Shown: positions 44,326 to 52,519 of the stretch, piece after piece
How positions within the stretch are numbered: the first letter of the stretch is position 1
Layout: each line of letters begins with the position of its first letter
From: Hyphomicrobiales bacterium
Lineage (GTDB): Bacteria > Pseudomonadota > Alphaproteobacteria > Rhizobiales > Rhizobiaceae
Length of the DNA stretch: 64,000 bases
Reading direction: 5' to 3'
Assembly (NCBI GenBank): GCA_900472295.1
Contig: UCIA01000006.1
Span: 2,527-66,526 of the forward strand
Notes under the pieces: generated by a model
The model's input: only the letters and a program-made list of their open reading frames with translations
What the model was told of the DNA's origin: nothing
Database searches by the model: none
Program-made: the position numbers and the translations under genes

Positions 44326-44491
44326 GCGCAGATGATTCTTCACGCCGATTCCAGCAAGCGCTATTGTGGTGATTCGTGGGCCGGGGACGAGGGCCGGCAC
44401 GCTTCGATAATAGTTGGATCAGGAGGGACGTTTCTACCAACGTCATCCCGATCGGGCGGTCTTGCATTCAGGCGGCGAAGAGGACCAAGAC

Positions 44492-47056
44492 ATGCCGGGG
44501 GAAAACCCGCCTCGCGCGGGACGGGCCGTTTCCGGCGGCCGCAAGGATTCCGATAGCACTGGCTCCGCCACGACAGGCGGCGGCCCGGGGAAGCGCGTCG
44601 GCGTTCGGGTCGCGAGCTTTCTCGCCACGTCCGCGCTGGCCGGTCCGCTCACGTCCTTCGCCGCGCATGCCGAGCCAGGCCTCGCGCAGAAAGCCGGGCT
44701 GTCGGTCAGCGCGGTCGACGTGATCCAGCTCGCCATGTTCGCCGGTGTCATGGGCGCCGCTTTGGTCTCCGCCATCTTCCTCATCCGCGAGAGAGCCCGC
44801 ACCTCGGCGCAGAATGTCGAGCTCAGGGCCCGCATCGCCGACGTCAACGCAGCACTCCAGCGCTCCGAGGCGCTGCTCAATCTGCGCGACCAGCGCGTCA
44901 TCGTCTGGGCTTCGGAAAACAAGAAGCCGGAGCTGATCGGAACGCTGCCGCTGGAAAGCGGCGCGCCGGAAGACCGTGCCGCCTTCCTCGCCTTCGGCCG
45001 CTGGCTGATGCCACGCTCGGCGGCGGCGCTTGAAAATGCGGTGGCCGGACTGCGCGAGAAGGCCAAAGCCTTTGATCTCGTCATCGAATCGCAGGCCGGG
45101 GCGCCGCTTGAAGTGCATGGCCGCAAGAGTGCCGCCCATGTGCTGGTGCGCTTCGTCTCGCTGTCGGAAACGCAGCGAAGCCAGGCCAGGCTGAAGATCG
45201 AGAACCAGCGGCTCGCCGCCGACTACGACACCATGATCGGCCTGTTCGACGCCTTGCCGATGCCGGCTTGGCTGCGAGCCGCCGACGGGCGCCTGAAATG
45301 GGTCAACCGCGCCTATGCCGGCGCGGTCGAGGCGCCGAACGCCGAGACCGCCGTGCGCGAGGCCAAGGAATTCCTCGGCGGCCAGGCGCGCGAACAGATC
45401 TCCGAGCAGCACAAATCGCGCCCGGTCTTCGAACAGACGCTGTCGACGGTGATCGAAGGCGATCGCCGCGTCTTCGCCGTCACCGACTTCGCCGGCGCCG
45501 ACGGCTCGGCGGGTCTCGCCTGCGACACCAGCGCCACCGAGGCCATTCGCGGCGAATATGAGCGCACGGTGCGCAGCCACGCCGACACGCTCGACCAGCT
45601 CAATACGGCGGTGGCGATCTTCGATACCGACGAGAAGCTGCGCTTCTTCAACCAGGCGTTCCAGAAACTGTGGGGACTGGACGCAGGCTTCCTGCACAGC
45701 GCGCCGGACAATGCGCTGCTGCTCGACCGGCTGCGCAGCGAAGGCAAAATCGCCGAGCAGCCGGAATGGCGGCGCTGGAAGGAAGGCCTGCTTGGCGCCT
45801 ATCGCGCGGTCGAATCGCAAGAACATTGGTGGCATCTGCCCGACGGCAAGACCATCCGCGTGGTCGCCAACCCGCAGCCGAAAGGCGGCGTGACCTGGGT
45901 GTTCGAGAACCTGACCGAGAAGATGGATCTCGAAAGCCGCTACCAGACCGCGGTGCGGGTCCAGGGCGAGACGCTCGACAATCTGGCCGAAGGCGTGGCG
46001 GTGTTCGGCCCGGACGGGCGACTGCGACTGTCCAACCCGGCCTTCACAGTGCTGTGGGGGCTGAGCCCGGATGTGGTCAAGCCCAACGTCCATGTCTCGG
46101 CAATCCGCGATCTCAGCGACCAGCGCGCCGTCGATAGCCCGTGGGGCGGGTTCGTTGCCGCCATCACCGGCTTCGACGACGAACGCCGCGACCGCCACGG
46201 CCAGACCGAGCTGAACAACGGCACCGTGCTCAGCTATGCCGTCATCCCGCTGCCCAACGGGCAGGTGATGATGACCTTCGTCGACGTCACCGACAGCGTC
46301 AATGTCGAGCGCGCGCTGAAGGACAAGAACGAGGCGCTGCAGAAATCCGACCAGCTGAAGAACGAGTTCGTGCAGCATGTCTCCTACGAACTGCGTTCGC
46401 CGCTGACCAACATTATCGGATTCACCGAGCTTCTGTCGCTGCCGGCGACCGGGCCGCTCAGCCCCAAGCAGCGCGAATATGTCGAGCATGTCAGCTCGTC
46501 GTCCTCGGTGCTGCTCACTATCGTCAACGACATACTCGACCTCGCCACCGTCGACGCCGGCATCATGCAGCTCGACATTTCGGAAGTGAGCGTCGAGCGC
46601 ACCATCCAGGCGGCCGCCGAACTGGTCGCCGACCGGCTGGAAGAGCACTCGATCGCGCTCAAGATCGATGCTGGCGCGGCGCCGAAGAGTTTTCATGGCG
46701 ACGAAACCCGGGTCCGCCAGATCCTCTACAATCTGCTCAGCAACGCCGCCAATTACGCGCCGCGGGCGAGCACGATCACGCTGGCCTGTCGCCAATTGAC
46801 CGAAGGCGTGGAATTCTCTGTCCATGATGACGGCCCCGGCATGCCGCCGGACCTGCTCGATTCAGTGTTTCGACGCTTCGAGCCACGCACCAATGGCGGA
46901 CGCCGGCGTGGCGCGGGTCTCGGCCTGTCGATCGTCAAGAGCTTTGTCGAGCTGCATGGCGGCTCGGTGCGCATCGAGACCGGCAAGGACCAGGGCACCA
47001 CCGTTATCTGCACCTTTCCCGATGCGCCGTCGGGCATCCGCGCCGCGGCCGAGTAG
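44492..47056 (+). CDS. divL: DivL-like PAS sensor kinase homologue with Tyr in place of His
   Basis: The 854-residue protein has two hydrophobic stretches near residues 45-60 and 77-96, several PAS domains at about 210-600, and a kinase core. The dimerisation motif reads H-V-S-Y-E-L-R-S-P-L-T, so Tyr632 stands where other kinases have the phosphorylated His. This is the mark of DivL, which in Caulobacter modulates CckA and cell division through DivK. N-L-L-S-N-A-A near residue 746 and D-D-G-P-G-M keep the ATPase fold. AGAGGA precedes the chosen ATG. It lies 7 bases before tsaE-amgK. Confidence 0.87.
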   Translation: MPGENPPRAGRAVSGGRKDSDSTGSATTGGGPGKRVGVRVASFLATSALAGPLTSFAAHAEPGLAQKAGLSVSAVDVIQLAMFAGVMGAALVSAIFLIRERARTSAQNVELRARIADVNAALQRSEALLNLRDQRVIVWASENKKPELIGTLPLESGAPEDRAAFLAFGRWLMPRSAAALENAVAGLREKAKAFDLVIESQAGAPLEVHGRKSAAHVLVRFVSLSETQRSQARLKIENQRLAADYDTMIGLFDALPMPAWLRAADGRLKWVNRAYAGAVEAPNAETAVREAKEFLGGQAREQISEQHKSRPVFEQTLSTVIEGDRRVFAVTDFAGADGSAGLACDTSATEAIRGEYERTVRSHADTLDQLNTAVAIFDTDEKLRFFNQAFQKLWGLDAGFLHSAPDNALLLDRLRSEGKIAEQPEWRRWKEGLLGAYRAVESQEHWWHLPDGKTIRVVANPQPKGGVTWVFENLTEKMDLESRYQTAVRVQGETLDNLAEGVAVFGPDGRLRLSNPAFTVLWGLSPDVVKPNVHVSAIRDLSDQRAVDSPWGGFVAAITGFDDERRDRHGQTELNNGTVLSYAVIPLPNGQVMMTFVDVTDSVNVERALKDKNEALQKSDQLKNEFVQHVSYELRSPLTNIIGFTELLSLPATGPLSPKQREYVEHVSSSSSVLLTIVNDILDLATVDAGIMQLDISEVSVERTIQAAAELVADRLEEHSIALKIDAGAAPKSFHGDETRVRQILYNLLSNAANYAPRASTITLACRQLTEGVEFSVHDDGPGMPPDLLDSVFRRFEPRTNGGRRRGAGLGLSIVKSFVELHGGSVRIETGKDQGTTVICTFPDAPSGIRAAAE

Positions 47057-47063
47057 CGGCTCG

Positions 47064-48575
47064 ATGACTGTTGTTGTGCTGGAGCGTTTTCTCGCCGACG
47101 AGGCGGCGACCGCAAGGCTCGGTGAAGACCTGGCCATGGCGCTGCGGCCGGGCGACGTGCTGGCGCTCAAGGGCGATCTCGGCGCCGGCAAGTCGACGCT
47201 GGCGCGGGCCCTGATCAGGGCTCTGGCCGACGATGCCGGCCTCGATGTGCCGAGCCCGACCTTCACCTTGGTGCAGAGCTACGACACACGCATTCCCGTC
47301 CATCATTTCGACCTCTATCGGCTGTCCTCGGCGGGTGAGATCGATGAATTGGGTTTCGACGAGGCGCTGCTGCAAGGCGCTGCTTTGGTCGAGTGGCCGG
47401 AACGGGCGGAATCCTATCTGCCGGAAAGCACTCTGTGGATTGAACTCATCCATCGGGACGAGGGCCGCACAGCGAAACTATCGGGCGAAGGCGCAGCCTT
47501 CGAACGCGTAGCGCGTTCGCTGGCCATGCGCGATTTCCTCGAAACGGCCGGCTGGGGCGAGGCAGCACGGCGGCATTTCGTCGGCGACGCCTCGGCGCGC
47601 TCCTATGAGATCGTTTCGCTTGCCGGTTTTGCGCCGCGCGTGCTGATGAACTCGCCGCGTCTCGTGCTCGGACCGCCGGTGCGCGACGGCAAGCCCTATG
47701 CGGTGATCGCCCACACCGCGCAGTCGGTGACGGCCTTCGTCGCCATCGACAAGGCGCTGCTGGCGCAAGGTGTCAGTGTCCCGGAAATTCATGCCGAGGA
47801 TCTCGAGCAAGGGTTCTTGCTTTTGGAGCACCTGGGCTCGGAAGGCTTCCTTGATGGCGATGGCGCGCCGGTGGCCGAACGCTACGCGGCGGCGGCCGAA
47901 TTGCTGGCGATGATGCACGGCAAGACCTGGCCTCAGCGCATGGAGGCAGTGCCTGGCGTTTTCCACGACGTACCGGGCTTCGACCGCGACGCTATGCTGA
48001 TCGAAGCTGATCTGCTGGTCGACTGGTATGTGCCGACGGTGACCGGCGCCCCGGCTAGCGAGGCCTTGCGCGCCGGCTATCACGACGTGTGGAATGCGGT
48101 TCTCGACCGGTTGGACGAGCGCGAATACACGCTGATGCTGCGCGACTTCCATTCGCCCAACATCATCTGGCGTGGGGAACGTTCCAGCCATGACCGCCTC
48201 GGCATCGTCGATGTCCAGGACGCGCTGATCGGGCCGGCCGCCTATGATGTGGCATCGCTGGCCATGGATGCCCGCGTCACCGTCTCGCCCGACATCGAGC
48301 AACACACCGTCGATGCCTATGTCCAGGCGCGCCATGCCGCCGGTAGTTTCGACGAAGCAACATTCCGTGAGGCCTATGCGATCATGGCAGCGCAGCGCAA
48401 TTCGAAGATTCTCGGCATTTTCGTGCGGCTCGAAAAGCGCGACGGCAAGCCCTATTATCTCCAGCACCTGCCACGCATTCGCGATTATCTCAGGCGGGCG
48501 CTGGCCCACCCGACGCTGGCTCAGCTGAAGGAGTTCTACATGGCGCATGGCCTGCTTGAGGAACGGCTCCCGTGA
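47064..48575 (+). CDS. TsaE-AmgK fusion: tRNA t6A ATPase plus amino-sugar kinase
   Basis: The 503-residue protein joins two enzymes. Residues 1-150 are TsaE, with Walker A G-D-L-G-A-G-K-S-T near residue 36, P-S-P-T-F-T-L-V and F-D-L-Y-R-L, needed for tRNA threonylcarbamoyladenosine. Residues about 155-503 are an APH-fold kinase like AmgK, with L-R-D-F-H-S-P-N-I-I-W and I-V-D-V-Q-D-A. AmgK phosphorylates N-acetylmuramate at the anomeric position in peptidoglycan recycling. MurU follows, overlapping by 4 bases, which supports this role. Confidence 0.88.
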   Translation: MTVVVLERFLADEAATARLGEDLAMALRPGDVLALKGDLGAGKSTLARALIRALADDAGLDVPSPTFTLVQSYDTRIPVHHFDLYRLSSAGEIDELGFDEALLQGAALVEWPERAESYLPESTLWIELIHRDEGRTAKLSGEGAAFERVARSLAMRDFLETAGWGEAARRHFVGDASARSYEIVSLAGFAPRVLMNSPRLVLGPPVRDGKPYAVIAHTAQSVTAFVAIDKALLAQGVSVPEIHAEDLEQGFLLLEHLGSEGFLDGDGAPVAERYAAAAELLAMMHGKTWPQRMEAVPGVFHDVPGFDRDAMLIEADLLVDWYVPTVTGAPASEALRAGYHDVWNAVLDRLDEREYTLMLRDFHSPNIIWRGERSSHDRLGIVDVQDALIGPAAYDVASLAMDARVTVSPDIEQHTVDAYVQARHAAGSFDEATFREAYAIMAAQRNSKILGIFVRLEKRDGKPYYLQHLPRIRDYLRRALAHPTLAQLKEFYMAHGLLEERLP

Positions 48576-49327
48576 CCCTGACCACCGCGATGGTGCTGGC
48601 GGCGGGTCTCGGCAAGCGCATGCAGCCGATCACCGACACCATGCCGAAGCCACTGGTGAAGATCGCCGGCAAGACCTTGCTCGACTGGGGGCTGGACAGC
48701 CTCGAAGCAGCCGGCATCGAGAAAGCTGTCGTCAACGTGCACTATCTGCCGGACCAGATCGTCGCCCATGTCGCCGGGAGGCGTGCGCCGAAAATCGTCA
48801 TTTCCGACGAGCGCGACGCGCTGCTGAATTCGGCCGGCGGCATCGTCAAGGCGTTGCCGCTGCTGGGTGCCGAACCCTTCTACATCATCAATGCCGACAC
48901 GTTCTGGATCGACAGCGGCCAGCCGAGCCTCGAGCGCCTTTCCCTTGCATGGGACGGCGCGAAAATGGATATTCTGCTGATGCTTACCGATCTCGACTCG
49001 GCGACCGGACACAGTGTCGGCACGGATTTCCTGATGGCGCCGGATGGCCGCCTGCGGCGCTCGAAAGGCGACCCCGCCGGGGTGATCTATGCCGGAGCGG
49101 CGATAATCAATCCCGCCATCTTTGAGGGTGCGCCGGCCGGGGCGCATTCGCTTAACGCCTATTTCGACAAGGCGATTGCTGAGGGACGCCTGTTCGGCAT
49201 GCAGATGCGCGGCCGCTGGATCACTGTCGGCACGCCGGACGCCATTCCGCAGGCGGAAGCGGCGGTCGCCCTCGCCACCGCATCGGCCCGAAAATCGGGT
49301 TCGATTTTCGGAAAGCACGATGCATAG
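48572..49327 (+). CDS. murU: N-acetylmuramate-1-phosphate uridylyltransferase MurU
   Basis: MurU makes UDP-N-acetylmuramate from the AmgK product, bypassing the fosfomycin-sensitive MurA step. The 251-residue nucleotidyltransferase has A-A-G-L-G-K-R-M near residue 10, K-P-L-V-K near residue 25 and N-A-D-T-F-W near residue 109. Its ATG overlaps the amgK stop. The last 15 codons are made of repeat-like sequence with CCGAAAATCGG, so the C-terminus was probably extended by a family B element. That tail should be dispensable. Confidence 0.9.
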   Translation: MTLTTAMVLAAGLGKRMQPITDTMPKPLVKIAGKTLLDWGLDSLEAAGIEKAVVNVHYLPDQIVAHVAGRRAPKIVISDERDALLNSAGGIVKALPLLGAEPFYIINADTFWIDSGQPSLERLSLAWDGAKMDILLMLTDLDSATGHSVGTDFLMAPDGRLRRSKGDPAGVIYAGAAIINPAIFEGAPAGAHSLNAYFDKAIAEGRLFGMQMRGRWITVGTPDAIPQAEAAVALATASARKSGSIFGKHDA

Positions 49328-49337
49328 ATTCAAAGAG

Positions 49338-49381
49338 TTAGACCGTCCTTTGTGCGCCCAAACGGGCGCACGGCGATCTAA
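49338..49381. repeat. palindromic repeat between murU and addB
   Basis: TTAGACCG...CGATCTAA encloses the strong stem GTGCGCCC-AAA-CGGGCGCAC. It starts 11 bases after murU and ends 7 bases before addB. It resembles other short intergenic palindromes here and leaves no clear ribosome site for addB. Confidence 0.8.
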
Positions 49382-49387
49382 TGCCGG

Positions 49388-52300
49388 ATGAGCGGCTCGC
49401 GCCGCGTTCTCTCGATCCCGCCCGGAGCGCCGTTCCTGCCGACTCTGGCGCAAGCCTTGCTGGCGGGGCGGCTGGTGCCCGGCTTCCGCTTCGACGGCGA
49501 TCCGCTGGCGCTGGCCGACGTCACCATCTATGTGCCGACGCGGCGCGCGGCCCGCGCCCTGCGCGGCGCCTTTGTCGACGCGCTTTCCGGAAGCGGTGAA
49601 CGTTCGGCGATCCTGCCGGTCATCCGCCCGCTGGGCGAGTTCGACGAGGACGAAGCCGCCTTTGACGCGGGAGCACCGACCGAGCTTGAGATGGCGCCGC
49701 CGATCGCGGCCACCGAACGCCTGCTGCTGTTGGCGCCGCTGGTGCGGGCGTGGAAGCGCAATTTGCCTGCGCATGTCGCTGCAATGTTCGACGAGGAGGT
49801 CGTCGTGCCGGCGTCCGCCGCCGATGCGATCTGGCTGGCACGCGATCTTGCCCGGCTGATGGACGAGATCGAAACCGAAGGCACGGATTGGAGCAGACTG
49901 ACCGATCTGGTGACCGGCAATCTTGCCCATTGGTGGCTGGTAACGCTCGACTTCCTCAACATTGTCACGAAGGCCTGGCCGGACTTTCTGGAGGAGCGCG
50001 ACCGCTCCAACCCGGCCGCGCACCGTAATGCGCTGATCCGGCGCGAGGCCGAGCGGCTTGAGCGCAATCCGCCCAAAGGGCCGGTGATCGCCGCCGGTTC
50101 GACGGGCTCGATCCCCGCCACGGCCGAACTGCTTGCCGCGGTCGCCGGCCTGGCCAACGGCGCGGTCGTGCTGCCGGGCCTCGACCGGATGCTGGACGAG
50201 CCGTCCTTCGCCGCCATTGCAGCGCCCGGCGCGCGGCCTGCACTGCTCGGCCACCCGCAATACGGCATGGCCAGACTGATCGGCAAGATCGGCGTGCTGC
50301 GCGGCGATGTCGAGGAAGTGGTCTCCGCCGAGCCTGCTCTGGCACTGCGTGCGGCCCTTGTCGGCGAGGCGCTGCGGCCGGCCGAAACCACCGAATTGTG
50401 GGCCGAGACGCGCGTCACCTTCAGGGCTGGCGACATCACTGAGGCCTTCGCCGATGTGACGCTGGTCGAAGCCGCCAGCGAGCGCGACGAGGCGGTGGCG
50501 ATCGCCATCGCGCTCAAGACCGCTGTCGAACAGCCGGGACAAAGGGCCGCGCTCGTGACCGGCGACCGCGCGCTGGCGCGGCGTGTCTCGGCCGAGCTGC
50601 TGCGCTTCGGCGTCGTCGCTGACGATTCCGGCGGTATGCCGCTCGCCAACACACCGGCCGCAACCCTGCTGCGGCTGATGCTGCAAGCCGTGTTCCGGCC
50701 CGGCGATCCGGTCGGCCTGCTGTCGTTGCTCAAGCATCCACTGCTCGAACTCGGCCTCGAACGCGCCAGCGTCCGCCATGCCGCCGGGGTCGTCGAACTG
50801 GTGGCGTTGCGCGGCGGCACCGGGCGACCCGACATTGCATCGCTGCCGGCGCTGTTCGAGGAGCGTCTCGCCGGCCTGAGCGGCGACAAGCGCCAGCCCT
50901 TCTGGTTCTCGCGCCTCAGCGTGCGCGGCATCGAGGAGGCGCGCGAGTTGCTGGGCCGGTTGACGACAGCGCTGGCGCCACTCACCGTGTTTCGCGGCGA
51001 GGCCGAAGCCGATCTCGTCGCACTGACCGGCGCGAGCGTCGCCGCGCTGGAAAATCTCGGCCGCGCCGCCGACGGCAGCCTGACCGGGCTCTATGCCGGC
51101 GACGCCGGCGAAAAGCTCGCCGAACTGTTGCGCGGCGTAGTCGCGGCGTCGGCGCCGTTCGACATCGCCGCCGACGAATGGCCCGATGTGATGGACGCGC
51201 TGATTGCGCCCGAAACGGTCAAGCCAGGGCAAGGCACCGACCGCAACATCGCCATCTGGGGTGCGCTCGAAGCACGGCTGCAAAACGTCGACACGCTGGT
51301 CATTGGCGGATTGAACGAAGGTGTGTGGCCACGCAAGCCGGAGAGCGACCGCTTCATGTCGCGGCTGATGAAGACCGGCATCGACCTCGAACCGCCTGAA
51401 CGCCGCATCGGCCTTGCCGCCCATGATTTCCAGATGGCGATGGGCGCGAAAAAGGTGGTGCTGACGCGCTCGGCCCGCGCCGGCGACGCGCCGGCCGTGC
51501 CGTCGCGCTGGCTGCAGCGCATCCTCACCTTCATCGGCAAGGACCCTGCGGCTGCACTGCGCGGACGCGGCGACGAATTGCTGACCTGGGCGCGCGCGCT
51601 CGATGCCGGTGAGCGGAAGCGTTTCGCGCCGCGGCCGCAGCCAAAGCCGCCGCTCGGCATGCGGCCCACCCACTTTTCGGTGACCGAGATCGAGACGCTG
51701 CGCCGCGACCCCTATGCGGTGTATGCAAGACGCATTCTCGGCCTTTTGCCGCTCGAACCGGTGATCCGCGACCCCGGTGCGGCCGAACGCGGCACGCTGT
51801 TTCATGACATATTGCACCTGTTCTCGACAGAGGTTGCCGATCCGCGCGCGCCGGAGGCTTTGGAACGCCTCATCGCCGCCGGCCGGACCTGTTTTGCCGA
51901 GATAGCGCTGCCCGCCGATGTCGAGGCCGTGTGGTGGCCGCGCTTCGAAAAGCTTGCCTCCAACATCATCGAATGGGAGCGTGGCAGGGCTCCCGCCGTC
52001 GCCCGGCGGCATGCCGAGGAGCGCGCCGAAAAGACCGCTGTCGGCCGCACCGGGGTGACGCTGTCGGGCTATGCAGACCGCGTCGATCTGCTGGCCGGCG
52101 GCATGGCGGACATTCTGGACTACAAGACAGGCTCGTCGCCCTCCAAGGCGCAGGCGCATACGCTGCTGGCGCCGCAGCTGGCGCTGGAAGGCGCGCTGCT
52201 CCGGCGCGGCGCCTTCAAGGGGCTTGGCGCGCGCGAACCCTCGCAGCTTGCCTTCGTGCGGCTGAAGCCGAATGGCGAGGTGTTCGAGGAATCCATCCTT

Positions 52301-52519
52301 GACTACAACCGTCAGCCGAGGACCGCCGAGGACCTCGCCGAAGAGGCCTGGGCGCGGCTGGAAAAGCTGCTTGTCCACTATGCCGATCCGACGACCGGTT
52401 ATCTCTCACGGGCACTGCCGTTTCGCGAGGGTGAGAGCGACGGCGACTACGACCATCTCGCGCGCGTGCTCGAATGGTCGGCCGGCGGCGACAGCGACGA
52501 CGAGGCGGGGGAGGCATGA
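49388..52519 (+). CDS. addB: double-strand break repair nuclease subunit AddB
   Basis: AddB pairs with AddA in a helicase-nuclease that resects double-strand breaks for RecA, the alphaproteobacterial equivalent of RecBCD. The 1043-residue product has L-I-G-G-L-N-E-G-V-W-P near residue 640 and a C-terminal PD-(D/E)xK nuclease domain with D-Y-K-T-G near residue 912. No clear iron-sulphur cysteine set is seen. The stop overlaps the addA start in ATGA. The start is set by a palindrome just upstream. Confidence 0.93.
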   Translation: MSGSRRVLSIPPGAPFLPTLAQALLAGRLVPGFRFDGDPLALADVTIYVPTRRAARALRGAFVDALSGSGERSAILPVIRPLGEFDEDEAAFDAGAPTELEMAPPIAATERLLLLAPLVRAWKRNLPAHVAAMFDEEVVVPASAADAIWLARDLARLMDEIETEGTDWSRLTDLVTGNLAHWWLVTLDFLNIVTKAWPDFLEERDRSNPAAHRNALIRREAERLERNPPKGPVIAAGSTGSIPATAELLAAVAGLANGAVVLPGLDRMLDEPSFAAIAAPGARPALLGHPQYGMARLIGKIGVLRGDVEEVVSAEPALALRAALVGEALRPAETTELWAETRVTFRAGDITEAFADVTLVEAASERDEAVAIAIALKTAVEQPGQRAALVTGDRALARRVSAELLRFGVVADDSGGMPLANTPAATLLRLMLQAVFRPGDPVGLLSLLKHPLLELGLERASVRHAAGVVELVALRGGTGRPDIASLPALFEERLAGLSGDKRQPFWFSRLSVRGIEEARELLGRLTTALAPLTVFRGEAEADLVALTGASVAALENLGRAADGSLTGLYAGDAGEKLAELLRGVVAASAPFDIAADEWPDVMDALIAPETVKPGQGTDRNIAIWGALEARLQNVDTLVIGGLNEGVWPRKPESDRFMSRLMKTGIDLEPPERRIGLAAHDFQMAMGAKKVVLTRSARAGDAPAVPSRWLQRILTFIGKDPAAALRGRGDELLTWARALDAGERKRFAPRPQPKPPLGMRPTHFSVTEIETLRRDPYAVYARRILGLLPLEPVIRDPGAAERGTLFHDILHLFSTEVADPRAPEALERLIAAGRTCFAEIALPADVEAVWWPRFEKLASNIIEWERGRAPAVARRHAEERAEKTAVGRTGVTLSGYADRVDLLAGGMADILDYKTGSSPSKAQAHTLLAPQLALEGALLRRGAFKGLGAREPSQLAFVRLKPNGEVFEESILDYNRQPRTAEDLAEEAWARLEKLLVHYADPTTGYLSRALPFREGESDGDYDHLARVLEWSAGGDSDDEAGEA

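Noticed and set aside
44468..46825. A minus-strand open frame of about 785 codons opposite the DivL-like gene
   Set aside because: The plus strand encodes PAS and kinase motifs throughout. The antisense frame has no domain and is explained by GC codon bias.
48536..52378. A minus-strand open frame of about 1280 codons opposite murU and addB
   Set aside because: Long antisense frames are common in GC-rich DNA. AddB on the plus strand has family motifs and operon overlap, and the antisense product is a low-complexity Arg/Gly/Gln-rich sequence with no recognisable domain.
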